From Anaerolinea sp. (GTDB taxonomy: Bacteria; Chloroflexota; Anaerolineae; Promineifilales; Promineifilaceae), in contig JACSRF010000270.1 of the NCBI GenBank assembly GCA_014879875.1, positions 1 through 45,738 of the forward strand: a stretch of 45,738 bases of DNA, read 5' to 3'. Numbering within the stretch: the first letter of the stretch is position 1; every line of letters starts with the position of its first letter. Position numbers and translations under genes: made by a program. Shown here piece by piece: positions 1 through 9,293 of the stretch. Under the pieces are notes generated by a model. That model saw nothing but the letters and a program-made list of their open reading frames with translations. It was not told where the DNA came from and made no database searches.

Positions 1-2166
1 GTCTGGGGCGGCCGGCGGCGGCTGGATGCGCGCCGGGTTTTCCTCGAAGATGTCCCACTCCAGGCTCCCGGCGCCATTGTTGGCGATGGTCAAGGTTTGT
101 ATCGTCTGGCTGTCTGTTACCTGTGTCGCCAGCAGCTCGGCAGGGCTGACGGCGATCACCGGGGCCAGCGGCAGGAAGAAGCCGACGTCATCCGACGGCC
201 AGGCGAAGGCCCCTAACGCCTGATTATTGCCCTCACCGGTGGCGAAGACGCTGACTATCGCCCCCGCCGGCAGCGTCACCGGCATCGGGTCTATCAGCGT
301 CGTGGCTCCGCCGGGGGTGGTGATTTTCAGGTCATACGTCCCTGCCGGCAATTCCAGGTAGGGGGCAACGTCGCTGAAGTTCACATCTGTCACTACCGGT
401 GTGCCATCTTGCAGGCGCACGTCGGCCGTCGCCAGCCCGGCGGCAAAGGGGGCCAGATGCCCCAGGCGCAGTTTGAAGGCGCCAGCGGCGGGCGCGCTGT
501 TGTCGTCTACCAGCGCCAGCAGTTCTAGCGGGTGGTTCGCCCCGTCCCCGGTAGCGATGACGGAGTAGTCCACGCCGCCGGTCAGGGTGAAGGTCCCGCT
601 CATGGCCGGGGTGGCGCTGCCCGCCGGGTACACCGCTACGTCGTAGCTGCCCGCCGGAACGGTGAGGTAAGCGGTGGAGTCGCCATAGACGAAGTTAGTG
701 AGGACGGGGGTGGCGTTGAGGGTGACGGTAACAGCCGTGCCCGGATCGGCGGTAAAGGGCGCCAGGTGCGCCACCGCCAGGCGTGCTTCGGGATCCGTCG
801 CCGCGAGTTCCAGACACCAACCACCGGCGATTTGCCCGGAGTCGCCGCCAGTGTCATCTACGACGTACAGGCTCCAGGTTCCATTGGGGTTTGTATTGTT
901 GAAAACAGCCAACTGTGTCTCGGCGGAGGGCGCCGGCGCTGGCGCGGGGAAAGTGTCCCCGGCCTCGTAGTTGCTGGGCTGGTACGTCCCCGAGGCGATT
1001 TGCGTGGCGTCGGGTAGTGGCCCGGCCGCAGCGTCATCGAAGATGAGATTCACATTGACCAGGTCGCCACTGCCCCCGGCATCGGACATGATGATCAGGT
1101 TTTCTCCCTGTGGGCCAACCAGCAGGATGTCTATGTCGTCCGGCCAGGTGTGGTTCATGTCCAGCAGGTGGACGTTGACGTCGGTCAGCGCCGCGCCATA
1201 GCCGGTCACGTTGATGTCCGATGGGTAGGGTGTGGCCGCGCCTGAGGAAGGGATGGTGATGGGATCGCTATTACAAACAAGTTGACCTGATTCCCAAATC
1301 CAGGCGCCAGCAGAAAACACTTCCGCAGTGGTCCAGGGATTGTTCAAGGGCGGGGCGTAGACGCCGCCAATCAAATCATACACGTAAATGAAGCCCGGTT
1401 CATCTATCACCAGGTAAGCATAGCCATCATGGCTGACAGCCAGGCCATCAATATCTGTCTGCCCGGCCGGGTAGGCGGCGACCGGCGTGACCGACGCATC
1501 GGGATTAATAATCACCAGACCGATGCCATACGGCGTTGCGTCATCATTGGCGCAGTAGAAAACACCGTTGTTGGGGTCAGCGGCAAAACCACCACAGTCC
1601 AAATCGGCGTCCACATAATCAATGTGTACCGTCGCCACAAGCGTATCGGTGTCAATGGCCCAAATGGCTTCATTGGCGATGTTTTTCGTCCCGTACAACG
1701 TGCCGTTGTAGAAAGCCAGGCCAACCATACTCTGGTTGTTCCCACCGCCGTCCACAATGGTTCCGAGCTGGTTAATGGCCCCGCCAACCGGCCACTCATA
1801 GAGGGTAGCGCCGCTGTTGAAATAGACCAGGTTATTCGCTTCGTCGAAAGCCGCGCCCCACACCTGGGCGCCGATGAAGGCTTGAATCATGTTGTTGGTG
1901 ATGGGATCAATCTGGTAGGCAGGTATCGTGGTGTCGTCTACGCCTACCAACAGGGGGTATTCCACAGTTTGCGGCGCAAGGATAACGGACGGCATTGTCG
2001 CCGGAGCAGATGTTTCTTGCTCAGCGGCCAGGGCCATCGCCTGCTCTAATTGAGTTTCGGCCGAATCTGCAGCGGCCGCCACCGGGCTTTGCGCCAGCAC
2101 AACCAGAGGCAACAAAACAAACATGACCAGGAATGACATGAATATCAACAACCGTTTGCGTTTCAT
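1..2166 (-). CDS. Exported modular protein: beta-propeller, P-domain, DUF4397-like repeats (partial)
   Basis: An open frame starts at the ATG at 2164-2166 and runs without a stop to the window edge (722 codons seen; the C-terminus is missing). Residues 1-28 are a signal peptide: KRKR, a hydrophobic core, then LAQS. Residues about 65-290 look like a beta-propeller with repeated aromatic/Asp-rich blades. Residues about 300-455 resemble a proprotein-convertase P-domain (NHTWPDDIDILLVGP, then NPNGTWSLYVVDD). Two DUF4397-like repeats follow (about 460-555 and 560-665), each with an 'HLAPF' block. The visible end (about 671-722) is the first half of the scaffold found in both downstream proteases (SPAELLATQV, then SLEWDIFEE). 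It is a secreted or surface protein of unknown substrate. No catalytic centre is seen; a protease domain could lie outside the window. It contains no ACGGCCGT sites, unlike most of the region. Confidence 0.85.
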   Translation of the reverse strand, partial: MKRKRLLIFMSFLVMFVLLPLVVLAQSPVAAAADSAETQLEQAMALAAEQETSAPATMPSVILAPQTVEYPLLVGVDDTTIPAYQIDPITNNMIQAFIGAQVWGAAFDEANNLVYFNSGATLYEWPVGGAINQLGTIVDGGGNNQSMVGLAFYNGTLYGTKNIANEAIWAIDTDTLVATVHIDYVDADLDCGGFAADPNNGVFYCANDDATPYGIGLVIINPDASVTPVAAYPAGQTDIDGLAVSHDGYAYLVIDEPGFIYVYDLIGGVYAPPLNNPWTTAEVFSAGAWIWESGQLVCNSDPITIPSSGAATPYPSDINVTGYGAALTDVNVHLLDMNHTWPDDIDILLVGPQGENLIIMSDAGGSGDLVNVNLIFDDAAAGPLPDATQIASGTYQPSNYEAGDTFPAPAPAPSAETQLAVFNNTNPNGTWSLYVVDDTGGDSGQIAGGWCLELAATDPEARLAVAHLAPFTADPGTAVTVTLNATPVLTNFVYGDSTAYLTVPAGSYDVAVYPAGSATPAMSGTFTLTGGVDYSVIATGDGANHPLELLALVDDNSAPAAGAFKLRLGHLAPFAAGLATADVRLQDGTPVVTDVNFSDVAPYLELPAGTYDLKITTPGGATTLIDPMPVTLPAGAIVSVFATGEGNNQALGAFAWPSDDVGFFLPLAPVIAVSPAELLATQVTDSQTIQTLTIANNGAGSLEWDIFEENPARIQPPPAAPD

Positions 2167-2269
2167 AGACCATTTTCTCCTTGATTTGTTAAACATGATC
2201 AGGTTGATGGGGTTACTACGGTACTATGATAAATGAAAAGCAGGGTCGAGTGCAATGAGAGATAGGAAA

Positions 2270-2305
2270 AAAAACGGCCGTCACTGGCAAGTAACGGCCG
2301 TTTTT
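2270..2305 (-). terminator. Intrinsic terminator of the first subtilase gene
   Basis: A 16-bp stem (2270-2285 with 2290-2305, one G-T pair) and a 4-nt loop lie 25 bp past the stop codon. On the minus strand an eight-T run follows. Each arm contains the palindrome ACGGCCGT. The hairpin is nearly the same as the one at 9204-9239. Confidence 0.85.
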
Positions 2306-2330
2306 CCAATTCAGTCAATCAACGCCTGAC

Positions 2331-5300
2331 TTACGGTTTGATGATGAACGGTAAGTAGATGTAAGACATGGGTGGCTCGGCGGCTACGGCCGTCGTCGTC
2401 AACGTCACGCTGTCCGTCACCATCGGGGCCGTTTGCGAGGCAGCCGTGACAACCGCCGCGTCTTCGTCGCCATCTTCGGCATCCGCCGGGACAATGACGG
2501 TGACAACCAGGGTCGTACTACCGCCCGCCGCCAGGGTCACGCTGCTCTCAGATAACGTCGTCGTCCAGGCGCCGGTCGCCGTCAGGTTAAACGTGTCCGT
2601 GTTTGTGCCGGTGTTGGTCAGCGTCAGCGTATACGTCACGGTCGTCCCCGCTGCGCCAGACAGTCCCGTCTGCGCCGCAGTTAACTCCACGCCATACATG
2701 CTGACCACAACGGCCGTCGTCGTCAACGTCACGTCGGCGGTCGCGGCCGGATCCGTCTGCGACGCTGCCGTTACCTCGGCGGCGTCCATCTCGCCATCCG
2801 CCGCATCTGCCGGTATGGCAACAGTGACCGCAACCTGCGTACTGCTACCAGATGCCAGGGTCACGCTGCTCTCAGATAACGTCGTTGTCCAAACGCCGGT
2901 CGCCGCCAGATCGAACGTGTCCGTGTTTGTGCCGGTATTGGTCAGCGTCAGCGTATACGTCACGGTTGTTCCCGTCGCCCCAGACAGTTCCGTCTGCGCA
3001 GCGGTCAATTCCACGCCATATACACTCTCTACCGTCAACGTAACCGGCGCTTCCACCAACGGCTGGAAGGGATCATTACTGTGAACGCACAACGTTGCAC
3101 TGTAGGTACCGCCCATCAACCCGGCGCTGTCAAAGGTCACGGTGACGTCGCTGCTGCTCCCGACGGCCGTGCTGCCGCTATCTGGAGATACACTCAACCA
3201 GGCAATATCTTCGGGGTCGCCACACGCAGAAGCAAGCGATCCCTCAATAACGAACGGCATTCCCTGCTGCGTCAGGCTGCCGCCATCATTGGCCGCGCCC
3301 CAGGTTCCGGTGAACTGCAACGCATTGCCGGTCGTCGTCTGGCCGACAACAGTGATAGGCGGCGCCCAGGGGCCAGAAGTCAGCGTGCCGTCGGTCGTCC
3401 AATCGAACCAGTACGTTCCGGCAGGCAAGAAAAGACCGCCCAGGTCAACCACATTAGCCATGATCGGTCGGGTCGTATTGCCAATCGAAGTCTCTGACGT
3501 GCGGTAGATGTTCGACCAGCCCGTCGAGACCATGCGGTTGGTGGTCAGATCGCCAAAGACGACGCTGGAGCCGGGATCATTTGGCGGACCATCCCAGATT
3601 TGCACATAGACACCGGTAATGGTGGATGCGGTGGTAGAGCCTGTCTGGTAGGCGAAGAAGGTCACGGTGTCCAATATCCAGCCGCTGTCGTCAACGACAA
3701 ACTCATCGGCCATGCGGTTGCCAACCGCGAATTGGTTGCCAAAGCCGAGCGTCGTCATCAGCAGGGTGGAGTTTTGCAGGCGGGAGTCGTCTGCGCCGCC
3801 AGCGCCGCCGCCGGGATGCGTGACCAGCGGGCCATTGTCGTAAAGGACAACGGCCGGGGAATGCGGCGCAAACACAGTACCTGCTTCAACAATTGACCAG
3901 GCCAGGCTGGCGCTGCCATTGTTGCTGATGGTCAACGTCTCAGTATGCACTGTGTTCGGCGCCTGCGTGCTGCTCAGGCTAGATGGCGCCACGCCAATCT
4001 GCGCCACGTTGACATTGACGGTCGCCGAGTCGCTGGCTGTAGCGGTAAAACTGACGCCATCATAAGCCGTCCACACGGCCGTATTCGTCGTCGTCAGGTA
4101 GATGGTCTGGCTGATGGTCAACCCGGCGGCGACCGTATTCACGCTTTCGCCGGGCTGCAAGTTATAGGCGAATCCGGTGAAGATCGTCCCCAACTGATCA
4201 TCTACCAAGTCATGCAGCGGCAGCGGGACATCGCCGGTATTGCTCACTTCGTAGCAATAGTAAACGACATCGCCGCTATCTACGGTGATCTCAGACGTGG
4301 TTGCGCAAACGGCCGCTTCCGTGCCCACCGTCTTAGTCAGCTCAATCGTGGCAAACTGCGTCTGCAACACAGTCAGGCTCAGCGGTACAATGACCAGGTC
4401 TGTCTCATTGCCAGGGCCAGCATCGGGGTCATTGCTGAAGAAGCAGAGGTTGCCGCTGTAGTCACCAGGCGTCAGGCCGGTCGAATCCAACGTCACCGTG
4501 ACATTCGTCGCCGCGCCGGTCGCCGTCGTGCCGCTGTCCGGCGTCACCGAGGCCCAAGGAATGTCGGCCAGGTCGTTACAGCCGGTCTGGATCACGACAT
4601 ACTCAATGAAGCGGCCGCTGATGCCCGTGATTTTACTTTGCACCAGGTTGCCACTGCGGTCAATTTCATGGACGCCGGTACCGGTGGTGGTCAGGATAGT
4701 GCCGCCGGGTAGTTCATATACCCCACGATACCCACCCAATCCGGCCGGGTCGTAACGGCCAACGAAGGCGCCGGCAGCCGTATATTCCAGGACGCCTTCC
4801 TCGGTGGAGGGGCTGAAATTGGCTACCAGGACATTACCATTGCCGGCTTCGGCGATTTGTTCGGGGAACGTGTTGACGGGCGTGAGATTGGCGATGTAAG
4901 CGCCCGTCGGGTCGTAACGGTGAATGGCGTCGCTGTCAATACCGCCCACAAGCCAATCGGAGGAACGGCCGTAGACGTCAAAGGGATTGTCTAATCCACC
5001 TGCGCCATTGGCAATGAAGTTGCCCAGATGGTTGCCAGCGGTATCAAACATGACAACAGCGTCAACATTCGCGCCGCCCCCAACCGTTACCAGCAAGTTG
5101 CCGCTCGCGTCCAGGCTGATGCCGCGAATGTTGTCCATGATGGCCGTATTCGCGCCGCCAGCGGGAGCGAAGACCCCCAGGTAAGCGCCATCCAGATCAA
5201 ACTCGTGTACCACGTCACCAATCTGATCAGAGAGCAAGATGCTGTCCCCGCTGGCGCTGAGAATGGCATGGATTCCCGTGCCGACCACTGCATTTTGCGG

Positions 5301-8300
5301 CACAAAGTCAGGATCGATCACATCGCCGGTGATCGGGTCCAGGGCCATGATGCGATCATTGGTAGAGTCTGGCGCCAACAAAATACCGGTCGTCAGCAGT
5401 GCGCGTTTCGCCAGGGCGCGCGCCTCCAGGCTGGGTTGAATGACCGCCAATGGCGCGCCGATCTCCAGGCCGGCGATCTCCGCCGCTACGGCGGCTTCCG
5501 AGTTGAAACCGACCGGCGTGGCAGGGAACAAGGGACGCGCAGCAGGGCGAGTGGCCGGCTCTTCAAAGATTTGCCAGATCAGGTCACTGCCACCGGTATT
5601 GTTGATCGTCACCACATGCTGCGTTTGCGTATCGGGGTTTTGATCGCTACTGACAGCCAGGGGATCAACAAAGATATTCGGCGGGTCCGGGATGCCAATG
5701 GTCACGGTGGCTGTGTCGGTAGCCGTCACCACATCTATTGGCCCGGCATTATAAGCGGTCCAGGTGGCGAAATTCACCGTTGTCTCGGTCAGGGTGACAG
5801 TCTGGGTGATGAAAACAGATGCGCCGGGGTCCAGGGCAAAGGGGAAGCCGTTGAGGATGCTGCCCAGTTCGCTGTCATCCAGGTCGTGGAGATTCAGCGT
5901 GACGTTACCGATGTTCGCCACGGTATAGCAGTAGGTAACGGCCGTGCCCGCCGGCACAGTGATGGCATCCGTCACCGCACAAGTGGCGCTGGATGTGCCT
6001 ACGGTTTTAGCCAGGCTGATGCCCGGTTGCTCGATGAAGTCTGTTGGGATGACGGCAATCGGCATGTGCGCCGCCGTCACATCGGTCATGGCCCTGGTCA
6101 CCGGTTGAATGGACACATTGGCAAACGTCCAGGCATTCAATGTGCCGCTGGCGATTTCCACCGCGATGGTGATCACCTGCGTACCGCCAGCCGGGATCGT
6201 GAAGTTGGCCGGCGTCACCGTACCAGAAAATCCCGCTGGCCCGGTCACCGCAGCGTTATACTCCTGCGCCGTCCCCAGGGTGCTGCGCAGCGTGCGCGTC
6301 CAACTGCAACTACCCGCACAATTGTTATCAGCCATGCTCGGCAGGTTGAGCAAACGGGGGTCGCCACCAATAGCCGGGTCGGCGGCGACATATTCCGCAT
6401 CGGTGATGTCCAGCACAAAGCCGACATAGCTGGCCGTCGTCAGGTCAATGCGGCCACCGCCAAAGTCAAAGGGGTCGCCCGGTGTAACGCCATCTTCCTT
6501 GTCCACGGCCGTTATCCCGGTCATCATCAGCGCCGATTTCACTTCGGCCGGCGTCCAGGTGGGGTTTAGCGCCCGGATCAAGGCCGCCGCGCCGGCCGCG
6601 TGCGGGCTAGACATCGAGGTGCCGCTGATGATATTGAACGAGGGCGGGGTCGTAAACCCGGCGAAGTAAGGCGCCAGGATATTCAGACCGGGGGCGCTCA
6701 CGTCTGGCTTGATCAGGTTCGCCAACCCCGGCACAGTCGAACCGGCCGGACCACGCGAACTGAAACTCGCCATATTGTCCCCATACATACTGTTGTAATC
6801 TACAGCGCCACCTGTAATGCGCCCCATGTGCCCCGTGCCAGTAGCCAGCCACGCTTTCAAAATGACGCCATCAGCATAGCTGATGTGGGTAGCGGGCAAA
6901 ACGTGGGTGTCATCATTGAGGCTGGCCGCGCTGGGCGCATCGTTCAACAAGATCATGCCCCCGCCACCGGCATCTAATACGTTTTGGCCTTTGGCAACCC
7001 GGCCAATGGCGCCACGATCACAAACGACTATCTGACCGGTGAATGTACCAGCGGGGAATGGGTTACAAAGCGGATTGTTATACGGGGGATCGCCCGCATA
7101 GACCAGCGGCGCCGGGCCATAACCAACCGTCGGGCTTTGCCCCAAAATATCAGGCAATGGGCCACTGCTGCTGGTCAGGTCTACCACAGAGTTCAGGATG
7201 GCGCGGTCATGCGTGCCGGCGCCAACGGTCATAATCCACGGCCCCTGATGCCCAACCGTGCCGGCGCCAGGGCCGGAATTGCCGGCAGAGTTCGCCGGGA
7301 ACACGCCGGCGGCTACGGCATTGCGAAAGGCAACGGCCGTTGTCTCCACGTAAGGATTCGTCCCACCGCTGATGGAGTAGTTGGTCACGTCTACGCCGTC
7401 AACGACTGCCTGATTGACGGCGGCCGTGGTAGAGGAAGTTGGGCAGGAGGGAAAACACACCTGGTAAGCGATGATGTTGGCGTGCGGGGCTACGCCGGAA
7501 ACGGCCGTGAAAGTATAAGTCGCCGTCGGCGCATACAACACAGGGTCTTGCAAGAAGTTGCCGCCGGCTGTACCGGCCGTATGGCTGCCATGCCCGTTTG
7601 TGTCCTCAGGATTGGTTGAGGAGGTGTGCAAAGCCCACGCGCCGATCAACTTGTCATTGCAGAACCCAGGGTTGGTCGCGCAGTAACCAACATAATTGCC
7701 CGCACCGTAGGGGTTGGTGTGAATGTAACCGTCGCCACCCACAGCGGCAAAGGAGGGATGGCTGGAGTTGATGCCCGTGTCAATGACGCCAATGATAATC
7801 CCTTCGCCCATGGAGCCGGTCGGGACGATCTGGCCGCGAATTTCACCGCCGGGGAAAGCAGCTGTGTGGATATTGACATAGAGCAGTTGATTAACCAACA
7901 TACCCTGCTGCGCATCCGTCAACGTGGCCGAGCCAACCATCGGGTTTACCGTATGGTCCAGGGGGACCTGGATGGGGCCATTGACGCCCACCGCACCGGA
8001 ATGGATGTGAGCGGCCGTTGGCGCAGCTACATCGTGCGCGATATTCCAGGTAAGTTGTTTCGTCAGCAGGTTATAGGCAAATGTCCCTGTCCCGCTGGCT
8101 GTAGACGCATTAGGCGGCACTTCCTGGCTGCCATCCAGGGTAGCAGCGTACTGCCTGTCGGTATAGCTGCCACCCCAAAGCTCCGGCGCGCCGATGAAAT
8201 CTGGACCGGCGTCGGTGAGAATCTCTTCCTCACGCTCGCGGTAGAGCAAGAGGACGCCATCCATCTCGGCGACTCTGGCCGCTTCGGCGGGGGAAAGGAA

Positions 8301-8708
8301 GACAGCCAGCCCATTGTAGGCATGACGATAATAGAAGCTGACATCTACGCTGCGTCCCAGCAGGGCGTTCATGTCGGCGGCAAAGCGATCTTGTACACCA
8401 GCCAGGTATTGCTCGTAGGCCAGGCTGGCGGGGCTTCTGCTATCCAACTTGCGCGCGCCGGTAGTCAGAGGGCTGGTCGCCTCCAGGCCGGCGATCCCCC
8501 CGGTATACGTCGCCAGGGGGGCATCGGCCAATTGCACAATGTAGACAGCGGATTCTGTCTCGCCTGCGGCTTCGTTATAGACACGACTGCTGCCCGCGTC
8601 TACGGCCGTTGCATTTTCAGATGTTTGCGAGGGTTGCGCTGCGGCTGTCGCCGCAAACAACGTCGCACCGATCAACAAGAGAAGAAACTTTATAGATTTG
8701 CGTACCAT
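2331..8708 (-). CDS. Giant exported S8 subtilisin-like protease with inserted CHRD domain
   Basis: Exported serine endopeptidase of 2,125 residues. Signal peptide about 1-25; inhibitor-I9-like propeptide about 55-160; CHRD-like domain about 187-295 (LDGSQEVPPN, AAHIHSG, PGGEIRGQI); S8 catalytic domain with D310 (GVIDTG), H373 (NGHGSH), oxyanion N477 (SAGNSG) and S698 (SGTSMSSPH); PA domain about 520-640 inserted before the Ser. Then Fn3-like and DUF7507/DUF11-like modules (KTVGT). Two copies of the Ig/BACON-like scaffold follow, one split by an NHL-like propeller and one by a beta-sandwich-like segment. Two near-identical 108-residue NEW3-like repeats come next, and the protein ends in SYIYLPFIIKP. 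The ATG at 8708 begins MVRKSIK, a normal signal-peptide start, preceded by AAGGTGAAGG. It is a paralogue of the next upstream gene, which lacks the CHRD insert. The substrate is unknown; likely surface or extracellular protein digestion. Confidence 0.93.
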   Translation of the reverse strand: MVRKSIKFLLLLIGATLFAATAAAQPSQTSENATAVDAGSSRVYNEAAGETESAVYIVQLADAPLATYTGGIAGLEATSPLTTGARKLDSRSPASLAYEQYLAGVQDRFAADMNALLGRSVDVSFYYRHAYNGLAVFLSPAEAARVAEMDGVLLLYREREEEILTDAGPDFIGAPELWGGSYTDRQYAATLDGSQEVPPNASTASGTGTFAYNLLTKQLTWNIAHDVAAPTAAHIHSGAVGVNGPIQVPLDHTVNPMVGSATLTDAQQGMLVNQLLYVNIHTAAFPGGEIRGQIVPTGSMGEGIIIGVIDTGINSSHPSFAAVGGDGYIHTNPYGAGNYVGYCATNPGFCNDKLIGAWALHTSSTNPEDTNGHGSHTAGTAGGNFLQDPVLYAPTATYTFTAVSGVAPHANIIAYQVCFPSCPTSSTTAAVNQAVVDGVDVTNYSISGGTNPYVETTAVAFRNAVAAGVFPANSAGNSGPGAGTVGHQGPWIMTVGAGTHDRAILNSVVDLTSSSGPLPDILGQSPTVGYGPAPLVYAGDPPYNNPLCNPFPAGTFTGQIVVCDRGAIGRVAKGQNVLDAGGGGMILLNDAPSAASLNDDTHVLPATHISYADGVILKAWLATGTGHMGRITGGAVDYNSMYGDNMASFSSRGPAGSTVPGLANLIKPDVSAPGLNILAPYFAGFTTPPSFNIISGTSMSSPHAAGAAALIRALNPTWTPAEVKSALMMTGITAVDKEDGVTPGDPFDFGGGRIDLTTASYVGFVLDITDAEYVAADPAIGGDPRLLNLPSMADNNCAGSCSWTRTLRSTLGTAQEYNAAVTGPAGFSGTVTPANFTIPAGGTQVITIAVEIASGTLNAWTFANVSIQPVTRAMTDVTAAHMPIAVIPTDFIEQPGISLAKTVGTSSATCAVTDAITVPAGTAVTYCYTVANIGNVTLNLHDLDDSELGSILNGFPFALDPGASVFITQTVTLTETTVNFATWTAYNAGPIDVVTATDTATVTIGIPDPPNIFVDPLAVSSDQNPDTQTQHVVTINNTGGSDLIWQIFEEPATRPAARPLFPATPVGFNSEAAVAAEIAGLEIGAPLAVIQPSLEARALAKRALLTTGILLAPDSTNDRIMALDPITGDVIDPDFVPQNAVVGTGIHAILSASGDSILLSDQIGDVVHEFDLDGAYLGVFAPAGGANTAIMDNIRGISLDASGNLLVTVGGGANVDAVVMFDTAGNHLGNFIANGAGGLDNPFDVYGRSSDWLVGGIDSDAIHRYDPTGAYIANLTPVNTFPEQIAEAGNGNVLVANFSPSTEEGVLEYTAAGAFVGRYDPAGLGGYRGVYELPGGTILTTTGTGVHEIDRSGNLVQSKITGISGRFIEYVVIQTGCNDLADIPWASVTPDSGTTATGAATNVTVTLDSTGLTPGDYSGNLCFFSNDPDAGPGNETDLVIVPLSLTVLQTQFATIELTKTVGTEAAVCATTSEITVDSGDVVYYCYEVSNTGDVPLPLHDLVDDQLGTIFTGFAYNLQPGESVNTVAAGLTISQTIYLTTTNTAVWTAYDGVSFTATASDSATVNVNVAQIGVAPSSLSSTQAPNTVHTETLTISNNGSASLAWSIVEAGTVFAPHSPAVVLYDNGPLVTHPGGGAGGADDSRLQNSTLLMTTLGFGNQFAVGNRMADEFVVDDSGWILDTVTFFAYQTGSTTASTITGVYVQIWDGPPNDPGSSVVFGDLTTNRMVSTGWSNIYRTSETSIGNTTRPIMANVVDLGGLFLPAGTYWFDWTTDGTLTSGPWAPPITVVGQTTTGNALQFTGTWGAANDGGSLTQQGMPFVIEGSLASACGDPEDIAWLSVSPDSGSTAVGSSSDVTVTFDSAGLMGGTYSATLCVHSNDPFQPLVEAPVTLTVESVYGVELTAAQTELSGATGTTVTYTLTLTNTGTNTDTFDLAATGVWTTTLSESSVTLASGSSTQVAVTVAIPADAADGEMDAAEVTAASQTDPAATADVTLTTTAVVVSMYGVELTAAQTGLSGAAGTTVTYTLTLTNTGTNTDTFNLTATGAWTTTLSESSVTLAAGGSTTLVVTVIVPADAEDGDEDAAVVTAASQTAPMVTDSVTLTTTAVAAEPPMSYIYLPFIIKP
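2386..3033 (-). repeat. 324-bp tandem duplication encoding two NEW3-like domains
   Basis: Two copies with a 324-bp (108-residue) period near the protein's C-terminus; both begin with the same 15 bases, at 2386 and at 2710. The encoded units start YGVELTAAQT and share the DTF-L-ATG-WTTTLSESSVTLA block. The high DNA identity points to a recent in-frame duplication. Confidence 0.85.
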
Positions 8709-8736
8709 CTCTAACCTTCACCTTTGGAGGAGACAT
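8617..8736 (-). other. Possible overlapping upstream ORF, 39 codons, with strong Shine-Dalgarno
   Basis: AAGGAG lies 8 nt before an ATG at 8734-8736. The frame (MSPPKVKVRDG...) reads through the protease start at 8708 in another phase and stops at 8617-8619. This start has a better ribosome binding site than the protease's own. It may tune translation of the large secreted protease, or may be chance. Confidence 0.3.
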
Positions 8737-9203
8737 AACGGAATCTCCTTCTAACCTGATAAAAAGAACGATAATTTTGCGACATCATGGGCATGGGCAA
8801 GGGGAATATAGTGATCCTCGTTTATACCAACCTCTTAACCTCACCTCCTTGAAAGGCAATCCCATCCGACATCTGCTCAGGAAGGATTGGGTGTTAAATG
8901 GTAACGGCCAGATTTGTTAGTTGGTTAGTCGGCTGGCAAGTCAACCAACTAACAAACTTTCCCAGAGAGGCGTAGTCGTTGTGTTGAATGATAAACCCAG
9001 GCATGGGATCAGCGGCGCTGGTAACAATATGCCTGGTGTTCCGTGGCTGGCGTTGCCATATAAGGACTCGTTTGCGGTGAGAACATTTTAATTATTTTAT
9101 ATTATTCGTCAAATTAGAGTTTAACGGTGTGGCGCTTGACTAATCTTACCCTCAACTGGCGTGGACGCGAGACTGCCAAGGAGTTATAGATCAGTTCGCA
9201 CAA
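8737..9203. other. Gene-free spacer upstream of the first subtilase
   Basis: No credible CDS or RNA gene is seen. On the minus strand it is the leader/promoter region of the subtilase. It holds an AAGGAGG-like tract (RC of 8842-8850) and a long hairpin at 8913-8956. The stretch around 9085-9115 is AT-rich and could hold a promoter, but I cannot assign hexamers. Confidence 0.5.
8913..8956. repeat. 14-bp perfect inverted repeat in the subtilase leader region
   Basis: TTTGTTAGTTGGTT (8913-8926) pairs with AACCAACTAACAAA (8943-8956) around a 16-nt loop. No T-run follows, so it is not an obvious terminator. It lies about 200 bp upstream of the protease start. Confidence 0.6.
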
Positions 9204-9239
9204 AAAAACGGCCGTTACTCGCAAGTAACGGCCGTTTTT
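9204..9239 (-). terminator. Intrinsic terminator of the second subtilase gene
   Basis: Perfect 16-bp stem (9204-9219 with 9224-9239) and 4-nt loop CGCA, with a T-run on both strands. Both arms contain ACGGCCGT. It is followed by CCAATTCA, as is the 2270-2305 copy, so the two genes share 3'-flanking ancestry. Confidence 0.88.
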
Positions 9240-9293
9240 CCAATTCACTCAATCAGCTAACCGGCACAACCGGCCAGCCAACCAACGTCTACC

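Noticed and set aside
5028-6569. A 513-residue open frame on the plus strand
   Set aside because: It lies antisense to the first subtilase, whose domains are clear. It has Arg/Gly/His-rich random-like sequence, no family match and no ribosome site. GC-rich codon use makes such shadows common here.
7626-8714. A 362-residue plus-strand frame over the protease N-terminus
   Set aside because: Shadow of the propeptide and CHRD coding region; no promoter or ribosome site and unnatural composition.
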